DNA of 64,000 nucleotides from Hybos culiciformis. Taxonomy: Eukaryota; Arthropoda; Insecta; Diptera; Hybotidae. Of this stretch, positions 33,001-45,235 are shown one piece after another. The translations under genes were made by a program, and so were the position numbers. The stretch's first letter is position 1, and every line of letters starts with the position of its first letter. Where the stretch lies: positions 1,054,001 to 1,118,000 of the forward strand of contig OZ023275.1 of the NCBI GenBank assembly GCA_964007475.1, written 5' to 3'. The notes under the pieces are model-generated. The model was given only the letters and a program-made list of their open reading frames with translations, was not told the DNA's origin and searched no databases.

Positions 33001-34583
33001 CAATTTTGTTCAATGTCGCAAAATTTAATGAAATATATATTTTCTTTTTTCCCAAGCAAAAAGCGAAAAAAAAAATGTTGTTCTCTCCTATATATATAAA
33101 ATTTTCCCATCAACCTCATTTTTCATTTTCTTTTACCTATTACCCATAAACTCCCAAATTTCCCAATTTCATCCCCCTCAGAAAAAAAAATACCCCCCAT
33201 TTCTATATCTTTTTCTTTTACTCGCGATTTAAAAATTTCCCCAACCTAAATAAAATTTGTAAAAAAAAAACTGAAAAAAATATAAAATAAAAAAAACATA
33301 TAAAAGATTTTTTATTATTTTTTTTTTAGTTTTCATTTTTATTTTTCTTAATGTAATAACGCCATCTGATTGAATTTTCATACAGCTTAAAATTTGGATG
33401 CAAACCAATTTCATACATATAGTTTTTATTTTTCCATCCCCTACTGATTTCTTTTTGAAACATGAATCCTTATGCTTATAGGAATATAAATATAATTTTT
33501 CTATACAAAAATATATTTTCCAGGACGATTATGATATCTACATAATAAAATAAAGAATAAATCGTTGGGTTTTTAATAACAAAATTTAAAGAAATTCGTG
33601 GCTTTTAAAAAAAAATATTTTATGAAACTATATTCATTTTTGGTCTTGAGTCCTAAGTCGTATGCAATGTATGTATCTATTAGGAAGACGAATGAACATT
33701 TTATTATGTATTGAAGACTCAATCATTAATTAGAAAGAAAATTTAAAAGGACTTACAATTGTACATAAAATTAGATGCTTTATGAATGTAACTCGGACTA
33801 AAGAAAGATGGTCGTGTTGAACATTGAAAGGATCCTTGTATACTCTCTACACTGATAGTGAGATACATGTGCTAGACATTTTTTTTTTACTTAAAACAAA
33901 GGTGTTAAAAAAGTAAGATCTTTTGAATAATTTTATGGATTGGATTATGAAATTTAAGTCAACTATGTAAGTTATGTATATATTTGATTTCATTCATTCA
34001 TAAAATTTTTACAATATAAATATATTTTTTTTTTTCATGTTCGATCTCTAAATTTATTTCCACATTTGTAGACCTCACAGGAAGTATCTAATTTTGGTAG
34101 GAAAACCTATTACATATTTCACACACTTGAAATTTTTGTTATTTTAATGAGAAAGTTAAGTGGTATCTTTTATTATTTCAAAGAAGCGTCAAGCAGTCTG
34201 TTAGGAAATTTATTGGTTCACTTGGTAAAAATATTATTTATTTTTGTAATTTCTTTGACCTAAAAGACCACATATGAAGTTTTTCTGGTCTATGTTTTTT
34301 TTTTCAAATGTCTTTTCTAAGTTGTAAAAACAAATAAAAGAAGTGATATGATAATCAGGAAATTAAATTAAAAATTTAGCTTATCATCGTATTCTATTGT
34401 CACTGGCCTAAAAACTGTATAATCTGCAGAAAATATTATGGTAATCAAAGTTGCAAATTATAATAATAAAATTTTATTTTTGACCTGTGTGTTGAAGAAT
34501 GTTACATAATATAATTTGTTCGAAAATTAAAAATTTTAAGGACTGTCGCAAACGAATATGATTGAAATACCTTCTCATTTCAG
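30098..34583. other. Non-coding tract (possible intron of an unrecognised transcript)
   Basis: A+T-rich with no recognisable domain-bearing frame. It contains the small open frame at 32561..32656. If the segments at 29918..30097 and 34584..34705 belong to one transcript, this would be its intron(s), with any intermediate exons unseen. Confidence 0.35.
32561..32656 (+). CDS. Small open frame of 31 codons, coding status uncertain
   Basis: ATG at 32561 to TAG at 32654. The product is a mixed, mostly charged peptide with the segments GIKTAAEYADIKSEK and LNYIRRPKK, unlike the Phe/Leu/Lys/Asn translations typical of this window. It has no signal peptide or membrane segment and I recognise no family. 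It could be a micropeptide, part of a longer exon or chance. Confidence 0.12.
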   Translation: MKKEGIKTAAEYADIKSEKSLNYIRRPKKTT

Positions 34584-34705
34584 CTCCCGTCGCGCCGGCC
34601 AGTTTGAAGTTCAACGCTAATTCAAGATTTTAATTTAAATCTTTCAAAAGTAAGCTGGTTTAAAATAATATTGATTGGAAATAAAAAAAAATATTTAATA
34701 GCAAA
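34584..34705 (+). other. Candidate terminal exon of an unrecognised transcript
   Basis: A good acceptor (CCTTCTCATTTCAG ending at 34583) is followed by the most G/C- and CpG-rich short stretch in the window (CTCCCGTCGCGCCGGCCAG). In the frame starting at 34586 it reads PVAPASLKFNANSRF and stops at TAA 34631..34633, and AATAAA follows at 34680..34685. This is the order expected of a last coding exon. Joined directly to the ATG|GTAAGT segment the frame would be different and very short, so an intermediate exon would be needed. I do not recognise the peptide. Confidence 0.2.
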
Positions 34706-36048
34706 AACTATAACGAAAAAGTTTTTATTTTAATTTTTATTTTATTTTTTTTTTTTCAATTTTTGAAAGCAAGACAATTTCATTAGACGTTATGTGTTAA
34801 ATTTTGTGGATATGATTAATTAATGTAATTTTCCATATGTGTTTTTCATGTGTTAAAAACAAGGATATTTCTTCTTTTTTTTTGGTAGGAAAAGGATATT
34901 GTCTGAGAAAATAAAATCTTTATTAAGGGAGAATAGTTGATAGTATAATATTTTGGAAGAAAAAAAAGCTTTAATTTTTTATTCTTTGTAGAAAACAATT
35001 AGATTAATAAATTAAATTTTATAAAATTTGAAACGTTACAAAGGTTTTTGTTTTGGTGTCCAATAAGTTGGAATGTCATCGCTTGAAATAAAAACAAAAT
35101 TTGCAATATTTCAATCCAACTAAAGAAACAGAGTTTCTTACTTCAAAACTAATCATGAGCTGAACAAAAACACGTAGGTACTACTTTCCTTTATTTATCA
35201 TCTAAATTTTGAAATTATTTTAATTTGACATTAAGTGGATGATGTGACATTTTTCCTTATAAAAATTTACTTTAAAATTGTCTTTCCATTTTTATTACTT
35301 ACAAAACATTTTTTATTGATTCTATTTTAATTCTTATCACAACTATTGATGTCCCAATTCGGAACACCGAATTACGTTTATATTATGATTCATTATTGAA
35401 GTGTTTATTATATTTTAATATGACCTTTGCGTCATATTCGTTTTAGACTTTGTTCTTACTTTCGTTAATGTGTACTTTTATGACTTTTATAAATATGTAT
35501 ATACCTCTACATTTATGGATATTTGTATATCCATTCATACATATACGAAAAAAAAAACTTTCATATTTCAAGAATATAGTCATTGAGATTTTTTATAAAA
35601 CAAAAAGGATTTTCACAATTTCCTTTACAGAAAATTGATGTTGTTTTGTAGATAGTGTGAATTATATGTAAAGAAAATTAATGATATTTGAAAAGGTGAT
35701 TAAGTATTTTAATAAAGAAACTACTAGATTATTTTCTCAAAAATACAAATTTTTCATGTTTAAGATTTTACAACGGCTTGTTAGTTTTTATTGAGGGATT
35801 TTTAGAGTTTTTAAAATTAATGAGCTGAAAAATTAAAATTTTCAAACTATTTTCATTAATCTTTATTTCCTTTCTTCGTAGTTTAAAAAAATAATTTTTA
35901 ATTAAAAATAATAGCATGCATGTAAGTTTTTTTGATATGTAAGTTTTTTTTGTAATTTAAAAAATTTTCCATCTCTTGGCAATTTTTAAATTTTTCATAA
36001 AACACAACTAATAAAATATATGTATGCGCGTTCTAAACTTATATTGAA

Positions 36049-36255
36049 TTTCTTAAATATTGATTGATTGTAGTATGGAATTGGGGTAAAATACAAGTGT
36101 CTCTTAGTTCCAGAAACAAAAATTATAAATTTTATCTATATATGTAAGTTTTTTTGTAATTTGGAAATCTTTGAGTTTCTTAAATATTGATTGAATTGAG
36201 ACTAGTTAAAATACAAGTGTCTTTGAGTTCCAAAAACAAAAATTATAAATTTATT
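36049..36255. repeat. Diverged tandem duplication, period about 127 bp
   Basis: TTTCTTAAATATTGATTGA at 36049 recurs at 36176. Both copies go on to AAATACAAGTGTCT, AGTTCC and AAACAAAAATTATAAATTT. The first copy is followed by an ATGTAAGTTTTTTTGTAATTT spacer that itself resembles sequence at about 35937, suggesting layered duplication. Confidence 0.75.
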
Positions 36256-37388
36256 TATTGACATTGTAGATCGAAAAACAAAACAAAAAATTCAAGAAAC
36301 GAGCTCTACTTTGATTAATTTTTTATTTTTATTAATCAATTAGGTACATGTTTTTCACTTCAATTTTAGAAGTATTTTTTAGATTGTGTATTGGGCTTTG
36401 TCTTTGACTTTAGAACAAATTTACCCAAAAATTAATAAATCTAATATTTGAAAAATATAATTAAAAACATATTGTGTAATTTACTTTGCAATATTTCGTT
36501 CAACTTCTTGTTCCTCAAAAACATCTGCTTTTTGAAAATATAGCTTAAAGTATATATTTAGCTCTATTTATCTTCATGTTACGACCAAAAATGACCATCA
36601 GCCTATCTATAAATCATTAAAGATAATAAGTAAAAAAAAAAAACCCAAAAAAGGATTACGCTTCGGCAAAATAAAAACAAAATATATAGTTATAGTATTT
36701 TATTATTGAGAATTTGATATTTTTATTACAGTTTCTTTTATGAATATAAAAAAAAAATTATTGAAGCGAAAAAATACCTTTTAATAACTTTTAATGTACA
36801 ACAATATCTGAAAATGTTGCAATAATTTGAAAAAAAAAAAAAAAAAAATACAAATTACATAATTTCTTGCCTTCTAGCAATATTAAAATAGGAACGAACA
36901 ATTATGAGCTCTTAAATTCATTCAAGTGCAAATTTTCATAATTTTCAATAAATAGCAAACAAAGGAATATTAATAAGCAAATAATATTCTTGAAGCGCAC
37001 TATTTAAAATAAGGCTCGTGTTGTTGGAAAAATTATCCGAAAAGACTATACTTCCAAAATTATTATATTTATAAAAAAGAAAATAGTTTAACCATGAAAA
37101 CCAAGAAAGCGTTATAACTGAAATGTGATTCAAAGTTTTCATGTATTTCATTGAATAGTTTATAATTTTATAATTTCGCTTTAATAATTGCTAGACTTAT
37201 TTTGAAGCACTACGATCACTGCGTTTAGCATAGAAAAAAACAGTACCTAATAAGTTAACAGTTCTAACCTAATTACATATTATGATTACGCAAGGATAAT
37301 AAAAAAAAATATATAAATGGTGGCTTACATCCTAGAGAAATAAATAAGTATGAAGTTATTTTCAGTTAAAAAAAAATTCAGTAGAATT

Positions 37389-37422
37389 CGAGTTAGAAAA
37401 TATATCGAGTTAGAAAATATAT
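37389..37422. repeat. Perfect 17-bp tandem duplication
   Basis: CGAGTTAGAAAATATAT occurs twice head to tail (37389..37405 and 37406..37422) with no mismatch, so the event is recent or it is an assembly artefact. Confidence 0.8.
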
Positions 37423-38341
37423 TTTATTCAAAGTAAAATACTTTTCACAAGTACATTAATTGTGTTCAATCTCCATATGAGTTTCGGAAACTAATTTTCT
37501 TCAATTTCAAGAATTATTTAGTATAAAAAAAAATTGATAAACAATTTTTAATATTTTTTTTATATAGAATTATCGTGTAAAAATATAGAAAACGTATGTA
37601 AACTACCACACACGTTGAACATCAAAATTTTTTAAGAATTATGTGTCGGATGAAAAATTTCATATTAAAGAAAAATTATTATAAGTAATTAAATTTTTAT
37701 TTATTTCTAGGATGAGTTTTAATTTTTAATGGGTTTTAATTAAATTCATCAAAAATATTAATAATAATATTTTGATTAAAAAAGTTTCTATTTTTGTAAA
37801 AATAAAAATATCATAAAAATGGATTTCATTTTCACTTCTTTTAAAATATTTTATATACCTAAGATGTCGGTCTGAAAAGTTTCTCAGATTAAAAATGTTT
37901 TAGTCCGTGATTGAAAGTTTGGACTTGAAATATTTGTTATGGAAAAATTTCAGTAAACATATCGAGGTTCTAAATTTAATCCTCACATGTGAATAAAAGT
38001 TAAAAACTTTCAATGAAAAAACTCCTCATAACGTTAATAACTTTATTTATAACTAATATTTAAGTAACATAAATATCTCATACTTACACAAAAATAAATC
38101 GTTCAGATAAATGAAATATTTTTAAAATTTTCTAATTAGAATGATTGTTAGGGTCAATTCCGGTTGACCAATTCATTTTCATTAAGAATATTTTTAATTC
38201 ATACTTATTCTTATAAATCCTTAAAATATATCCTTTCAAATGTTATTTTCTATTATGAATAACAATCCAAGCAGACAAAAACTATTTTAATATTCAAATT
38301 GGAATCTTATAAGAAAATAGATTCACATAAATTATTTCCTA

Positions 38342-38345
38342 TTAA
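38342..38345. repeat. TTAA target-site duplication, left copy
   Basis: TTAA directly abuts the left terminal inverted repeat of the element at 38346..39075; the matching copy is at 39076..39079. Confidence 0.85.
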
Positions 38346-39075
38346 GGGGGTCTTCTACTCTAGAAATTTCAAAAAATCGAAAAATTTTTTTTTTCATAAT
38401 TCGATAGTTTATATATTCAAAAATATCTCTCTAAAAGGATTTTTCAAAATTCAAATTATTTCCGAAGTTATAGCCGTTTTAGTGTCGTGGCAACTAAACC
38501 GGTTGGACTAAACGTAAAACTTTAAACGCGTTTTTCTCGAAACTACTTTTTTCGATGCGGTAACCACAATATCTCAAGTTCTAATCAGCTGATTTACGTG
38601 AAATTTGGCATTAATATTCTTTATATATCTCTCTAACGCATGAACCAACAAAAAATAAAAATTAAAAATTTTTAATATTTTTAAAAAATTCGACAAAGTT
38701 GAAAAATTAGTGAAAAAATCGACCTTTATTTTTGAGTAGCCGCCATTTTATGAAAAAAAATTTTTTTTCAGTTTCGTTGGTTCATGCGATAGCGACATTC
38801 ATACTAATCAAGAATCCATCATTGTTTTATTTTTCAGATGACCACAAGGGCGGAAATCATGGTGATGAGGACACTGCTTTTTTTTTCCCCCCTCTACTTC
38901 AAGGATGCATAACTTGATGAAAAAAAATTTTTTTTTTTTTGAAATTTATTTTGTGTATTCTTTAAATATAAATAAACACATGATAAAAAAATGGATAGTA
39001 AAATTATCAAATGCTTTTTTTTTATCGACTGCCGAAAAACGCTCGAAATTCGAGCCTCTAGAGTAGAAGACCCCC
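38346..39075. mobile_element. TTAA-flanked MITE, 730 bp, perfect 19-bp terminal inverted repeats
   Basis: Both ends carry GGGGGTCTTCTACTCTAGA, at 38346..38364 and as its complement at 39057..39075, flanked by TTAA on each side. TTAA duplication is a hallmark of piggyBac, and is also seen in Kolobok and Sola3, so the superfamily is not settled. Inside there are secondary inverted repeats: CGCATGAACCAAC (38637..38649) pairs with GTTGGTTCATGCG (38776..38788), and GCTCGAAATTCGAGC forms a palindrome near the right end. The two open frames overlapping the element are short with no transposase motif, so it is non-autonomous. Identical terminal repeats suggest fairly recent mobility. Confidence 0.88.
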
Positions 39076-39079
39076 TTAA
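39076..39079. repeat. TTAA target-site duplication, right copy
   Basis: TTAA directly after the right terminal repeat ending CCCCC at 39075; it pairs with 38342..38345. Confidence 0.85.
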
Positions 39080-39630
39080 GTTACGAAATAAAAGTTTGTT
39101 AAATTTATTCTATTCCCAAACCCTTGAATTGTTGAAAAATATTGTAGATATTTCTCTTTAACCCTCGTACAAGGGAAAAACAATATAAAATAAATGTATT
39201 TTTTAAATATTTTAATAAATTACAATACCTCTATATAACTATTTAAAACTTTTCACGGATCATTCCCTTTACTTGATTTCAAAAATGAAATTTATAGTAA
39301 TTTATAGATATATGTTTGTATACGTAAAAGTATCCATAAAGTAGTTTATATAAAAAAAAATTATTTGTGAATTTTAAAGGAAATCAGTTACAATCCTTGA
39401 ATATATTAAAAAGAATAAGAATAAATGTATTTATGTAACTCTATTTGTTATTTATATTGGAACTTAGTTTTAATTCCTTCAAATTATCTAGTAAATAGTA
39501 AAATATTTTAATTAATTTTTTTCATAAGAAATTTTGAAAATTTTAAACGTTAACATGCATTTGTGGATTTTATAATATAGTTTTGCAATTTTTCGATATT
39601 GTTTATAAAATGTTTGAAACAAGAATCCAA

Positions 39631-39795
39631 TTTGAAGCATACCAGTCTTTTGTCGTATCATTAAAATGAAGAAGAAATTTGAATTATGTTTTTCTTTTTG
39701 AAGATTTGAGATGATGTATTTGAAGCGTATTCATCTTTTTACCGCATCATCAAAATGAACAAGAATTACGAATTTCTTTGAAGATTTGAATACTT
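39631..39795. repeat. Diverged tandem duplication, period about 88 bp
   Basis: Copy 1 from TTTGAAGCATACCAGTC (39631) and copy 2 from TTTGAAGCGTATTCATC (39719) share the later blocks GTATCAT/GCATCAT, AAAATGAA, CAAGAA-like sequence and TTTGAAGATTTGA. Many substitutions and short indels show the duplication is old. Confidence 0.65.
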
Positions 39796-41717
39796 GCATG
39801 AACTTGCATACTATTTCAGCATTAATATTTTTCGAGGCGTTGTTATGTTTTTTTTTTAAATCAAAAAAATCAAGCATGTACAATATACTAAAAACTTTTA
39901 TTAAAACCTCTTAATATATAAATTATTTTAAAGATATATACCTACTTTAAAACTTTTCAAATTGTTTTACAATAAAAATAATACAAATTTTTGTAAAAAT
40001 ATACAAATTAATAACATTTTATTGTGGTAATCAAACAACAAAATACATATATAAATTTAGATTTATTAGCTAGCTAACTTATATTAATTCATTTCACATG
40101 ACGGTGAACGGGTATACCAAATATTATTTTTAATTCAACTTCCTATTTTTATATTTACATTAAATAGAAAATTTAGAAATATTTTTAAATACATAATAAA
40201 AATTTAATAATAAAGAGAAAGAGAGAAAAAGATCTGTTAAATTATCATAAAAATGTATGCTGTCAAGGATAATAAAAATAAAATACACATGAATTATAGA
40301 AAATAAGTATTTGAAAGAAAATATTTAAAAAATTTATGAATGTTTTGTTATAATAAGAAAGAAAACCCCATTGTTTAAATTAAAAATTATTTTTCATTAA
40401 AATATATTATAATAAATTTTTAATTCTTTATTTTTTTTTATTTTTAAAATTTTATTCTAGACATTTAAAGGAAAATTATCATCCTTACTGGACAATGAAA
40501 AAAAGGACGAAACGAGTTGAAAAATAAATAGAAGGGGTCATATTTTAAACTAGGAAACATATTTTAAAATAAAAAGATATAAGCTGCAAAATGTATATTT
40601 CGACTTTTTGAGATAAAATAAAAACAAAAAAAAAACACACAGTAACGAATGACCATCATTAATTTGTAACACAAAATATGTACTTTTTTAAAGTTACAAA
40701 TAATATATTGTTGTATGTAGTTTTTGTACAAATAAATATTTATAAAATGTATAACTCCAAATAAAATTTATGCACGATATTAATTTAAGTTGAAAAAATT
40801 TATTTGCACTTATAAACTGTAGTTCAAAAATATATTTGTTATTAGCTCAATCAAAATTCAAATTAATAGGTAGTCCAGCCGAACTGCAAAGAATCATGGA
40901 ATGCACAAGTTTTTGTAAAGATTAAAAAAAATTTTATTTGGGTATCAGTCTTTATAAATATGAGGTTATATATTAAAGAAAAATATAACTTGATCAGAAC
41001 TTAATAAAAGTGGACACATAAAAATTATTGATCTTCCTACACAAAAACAAAATTGTTGTTTTTTAATACTGATCAATTACATATGCATAATTGTATAATC
41101 TTTTTTTTCTATAAGTACTGTGAAGTAATATTTTTTCCCCGTATATTGCTACTGAAATTTTGTAAAGGAATAAAAAGAAAACTACTTGCGCAATATCAGT
41201 ACCAAAAATTGTTTAAGACTGTTCATTAAATTTTTCAATTAAAAAAAATTTTACTAAACACAAATGATGTTAAATGAAAGGGGATTGTCGAAATCACAAG
41301 GATAACAATTTTTCTTTGTTCTAAATTAATGAAAAAAAAAGAGTGTACAGTAGAATAGACGAATTTAAACCTGAATATACAACTTGATTTGAAAGAGTTC
41401 AGGACCTTTTAATAAGGTGGTGAAACTTTTCTTTCATTATGATTCTTGTTTATCTATAATATATGTTACTTGTTTACTGAAAGGATTTATTAAGGGGAAA
41501 AAGAAATGCTTCTACCCTTTGGTCATTATTTTTTTTTTTTTTACTAAATACCATATTATATTAAAATATATTATTTTTATGGCTATTTCTCAATCCTTTT
41601 TGATCAGTCAGAAGGCAAAAGATGTAAGTGAATGCTGATTTCATGTTAATTTTCCCTTTCTATAAAATATTTTAATAAATTTTATTTATAAGGAGTGGGC
41701 CAAAAACAATTTTTGCC

Positions 41718-41955
41718 ACTGCATATTTCTTAAAAAAAAAATTAAAATTAAAATTAGAAAGCAGAAGTTTTATAACTTCTTTATATAATAAAAAGAATAC
41801 GAGTGTTATTAATATGTCTTATGCTTTCAAAAATATGCTGTTTACTTTTAGAATTCCAAAGTTCGAAGTCTGTTATTGTGCAACTGCATATTTCTTTTAA
41901 AAAAAAAATTAAAATTATAAAGCAGAAGTTTTATAACTTTTTTAGACTATAAAAT
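41718..41955. repeat. Direct repeat of about 70 bp, offset 165 bp
   Basis: ACTGCATATTTCTT at 41718 and 41883 is followed in both copies by an A run, ATTAAAATTA, and then GCAGAAGTTTTATAACTT (about 41761 and 41922). The intervening sequence is unrelated. Confidence 0.75.
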
Positions 41956-44195
41956 AAGATCATAATACATAGTTCTCTCACTTACATATAGTTGGAAGTC
42001 TAAAATTTAGTAAACATTATTTTGAGGCTTAATGAATTTTTTTTTCTAACAACAAGTGGAAGTTTAAATATAACTTTAAATATGTATGTAAGTCAAAAAT
42101 AAAATATAAAATAACTTTGAACCCGGCCATTTTTCATAAAGAAGTTTTTACAATTTTTTAAATTGTTTTAAAAAATAACAAAAAAACTAAAACATTTGCG
42201 CATATTCTCAAGGAATTTTTTTTTTGTTTTTCTTTAAACTTTATTTTCAAAGTTTTTTTTATCTGTACTAAATATCTTGTTACTTATTCCACCAATAAAT
42301 ATTGAAGTTTTTTTATACGAACAAATACTTGTATGCATTGTATATAGTTCTGAAATAAAAATAAATAATCTCCCACACTTTGGCTTTTTACGATAAAAAA
42401 AAAAAAAAGTTTTCCATCATTAAATATAGTTTTTTATTATTCTCAGGAAAAAGTTAAAAATAAACCCAAACATAATATGAGGAGTATAAAATCATAAGGT
42501 TTTTTTTTTTGTGATCAGTTACTCTCAACTTATTGCTAACGACATTATAGGTTTGATTTTATATATAAATGTGTAGATGAAACCAAAATATTATTTTATT
42601 ATGAAATGTATAAAATAAAACAAGAATATATATACCTAAATACATATATCATAAATTTGTGGTTATACATAAATATTAAACGTTTTTGACTAAATCTGAA
42701 TAATTTATTTTTTTCCGAATTTAATTTTGAACAAAATTAGTTGTTACATTTTGAATTCAATTCTTGGGGAACTTAATAATAATTTTAAATTTTTTCTTAT
42801 TAGAAAATTGTTTTTAGGTATAATGTCAAATATAATTCATCTCTGATAATACACAAAAATTAAAATAAAATCTAAATTAAAAAAATTTGAATTTAAAACA
42901 AAGTGTTAGTATGACAACATGAAAAAGTTCTCATTATCAGAAAAAAGCTTTGATAATCGCGTTTTTTTTTCTTTTTTTTAAACTGGTGGAATATATTTTC
43001 TTATTTGGTGTTGTAAAATCTCTAGACTTTTTATTTTATTTGAAAAAAAAAAAAAAAATTAAAATAAAAGCAACAAATTTAAAAAGCTTAAAAAAAGGCC
43101 CCGCCTGGTACACGTGCTTTCATTCCAATGTCTAGTTTTTTCTTTTTAGGCACCATTTTATTTTGTATTTTATTTTCGTAAAAATCTGAGATAAAAAATT
43201 GAACATTATTTTTTTGTCAAAAACTAAATAATTCAGTAAATATAAATTTAATATAATGTCTAAAATGGGAGCTACATTTTATGATCCATTTCCACGTTTT
43301 AATTTCAAATATTGAATAGGTTTATTAAAATTGAGCTTAACGTTTTTTTCCTGTGCCTAACACAAAGCTTGTGTGGAGATGAAACATCTGCTGAAAAAAC
43401 ATATAGTGAACTATATAGCTACTCTTCGAAAGTTTCGGTTATTTTAAATTTTTTTTTTCAGTTGTACTGATTTTAATAATTAAGTTAATATTATATAATG
43501 CTCGAAAATTTGAAATTTTATTAAACCTACGATTTTGCAGCTAAAAAAAAAAATCACGAATATATGTTAGAAGTTAGAAGTAGTAGTTTTTTTTAAATGA
43601 ATATTAATGCGAAAACATAAAATATCAAGCCCACGTGGTAATGAAACTTAATTTTTTTCATAAAATGCACATAATCAAAACATCACAACTACAAACGTAT
43701 AAACATAAATACCATATACATATAAAATAAAGAGCAAATAAATAATGCATTTTCCTGCTAAAGAATTTGTTCAAAAAATTGATAAGCTTTTACAATTTTA
43801 TTCTTTCTTCAACAGGAAAAGAAAAAAGCTTGTACCAATTATTATGGTTTTTTTTTTATCTTACTGGGTGATGATTCAAATTTCTAGAAATTTTTTTTGT
43901 AATTCAAATTCAAAAATGTAATTTTCCAAAACTGAATTTTTTAATATTATATTATGTGCGTCCATAAATTATCCTAATTAACTTATTTGTATATCAAAAT
44001 TAAATTTATTGGCGATTTTGGGTTGGTTCTATAGTTCTAGTTTTCAATTGGTCTATAAAAGATTAAATTTGAATTAAAAGATGTTTCTTCTAAATTTAAC
44101 CATTGATTAATAATAGTTTACGTTAGTTTTTTTTTTAATGTTATGAAAATTGTATTTTATATTATAAGGATTATGATCAATGTACCAAAAACTAT

Positions 44196-44203
44196 CCTTA
44201 CAA
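44196..44203. repeat. 8-bp target-site duplication, left copy
   Basis: CCTTACAA immediately precedes the left end of the element at 44204. The right copy CCTTACAC matches at seven of eight positions. Confidence 0.7.
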
Positions 44204-44364
44204 CCCCGGCGGATCTAGGGCGGATTTGAAGATAAAACCTCTCCCTTCCAAAAAAAAAAAAAAGAAGTGAATACGCAAAACTTTTAACAATAATGCTAAC
44301 TTGGATTCAATTCGAAAAAAAACGAGCCAGTCAACAATTTTTAAAACTAAACCCAGTCATATTT

Positions 44365-44621
44365 CGTCTGCTGAGAAATGAAACAACGTATGACATTTAT
44401 ACGTCATTATTTGACAATAGCACCATTCGATTCCTCGTACTCGATTCTATAAGTACAACTACTTTGCAATATTCTTAATGTTGATTAAAATGTCTTTTTT
44501 AGATGAAAATTGTACGCTACTTGATATTTTTTCATACGTTTTTTTTAATTTTCAAATCTTTAAATTCAAATTACTCGAAACTATACTTTTCATTATACGT
44601 TGTTTCATTTCTCAGCAGACG
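44365..44621. repeat. Perfect 26-bp inverted repeat with 205-nt spacer inside the hAT-like element
   Basis: The arm at 44365..44390 (starting CGTCTGCTGAGAAATG) is exactly reverse-complementary to 44596..44621 (ending CATTTCTCAGCAGACG). It could be the terminal repeats of a nested element or part of the foldback structure of the host transposon; no obvious flanking duplication is seen. Confidence 0.85.
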
Positions 44622-44775
44622 ATTTCTAGTCAAAACCAAATTTTTAATGCAAATTTTTAACATAATATCAATTTATTTTATTAAATAACAAAATTCTTAG
44701 AACTATTTGTTTTATTTTATACCATTGTACATGTGAATACTTGGAGATGAAAGCAACTTATTAATTGTTCTTCTA

Positions 44776-44943
44776 TTCATACGATAAATAATGTCGTTTT
44801 AAAAGCGACATACGATAAATAATGGTGTTTTAAAAGCGACATTATTTATACGAAAAAAAAACGACATTATTTATCGTATGAATAATGTGGTTTTTTTCGT
44901 ATAAATATTGTCGCTTTTAAAACGACATTATTTATCATATGAA
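44776..44943. repeat. Near-perfect 168-bp hairpin inside the hAT-like element
   Basis: The outer arms 44776..44810 and 44909..44943 pair at 34 of 35 positions. Inner arms built on GCGACATTATTTATACGAAAA (about 44836) and its complement (up to 44914) also pair, with the centre near 44868..44882. The motif ACGACATTATTTATCGTATGAATAAT recurs in both orientations, so tandem and inverted duplication built the structure together. Transcribed, it would form a long double-stranded stem. Confidence 0.85.
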
Positions 44944-45235
44944 TAATTTCGTGTTTCTCGTATAAATTATCTACGTATAAATTATTTTAGTAAAAAAGTT
45001 AGTAAAATTTAATTTTTATGAAGATTTTTGTCGATGATTGTTCTTCTATTCTTAAATAATCAAATAAAAAATTAAACGAAGCTCAATAACAAGTTTCTTT
45101 GGTGAAAATTGTATCATAATTTTCACCACGTCCTCGTCGTTGATCCTGGATTAAAGCTGAGATTGAAAATAATTTTTTATGGAATTTCTTAAAATATAAA
45201 AAATAATCCTCTCCTTACTTCTAGATCCGCTAGTG

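Larger units (their letters stand above)
34706..38341. other. Non-coding tract with local tandem duplications
   Basis: No gene is supportable. It contains a 127-bp-period duplication at 36049..36255 and a perfect 17-bp tandem duplication at 37389..37422. The remainder is A+T-rich with homopolymers. Confidence 0.55.
39080..44195. other. Non-coding tract with local tandem duplications
   Basis: No gene is supportable. It holds diverged duplications at 39631..39795 and 41718..41955. A short G/C-richer scrap at 43097..43120 (GGCCCCGCCTGG followed by an E-box CACGTG) has no context. A second E-box (CCACGTGG) lies near 43632. Confidence 0.55.
44204..45235. mobile_element. hAT-like non-autonomous DNA transposon, 1032 bp, with internal hairpins
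   Basis: The left end CCCCGGCGGATCTAG and the complement of the right end, CACTAGCGGATCTAG, agree at 12 of 15 positions. They are flanked by near-identical 8-bp duplications CCTTACAA/CCTTACAC. An 8-bp duplication with a CA...TG-type right end fits hAT; P-like elements also make 8-bp duplications. No transposase motif is visible in any frame. Inside are a perfect 26-bp inverted repeat (44365..44390 with 44596..44621) and a long hairpin at 44776..44943. The sequences near both ends are richer in G/C than the host DNA. Confidence 0.75.

Noticed and set aside
38299..38917. Two open frames overlapping the TTAA element as a transposase
   Set aside because: Too short, no catalytic motif, and one starts outside the element; the element is non-autonomous.
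44293..44688. Open frames inside the hAT-like element as transposase remnants
   Set aside because: 60-residue frames with no hAT dimerisation or catalytic motif; they overlap the perfect inverted repeat, so the same bases are read twice.
44776..44943. CRISPR-like array
   Set aside because: Repeats alternate in orientation and form one hairpin, with no regular spacers, in a eukaryotic transposon.
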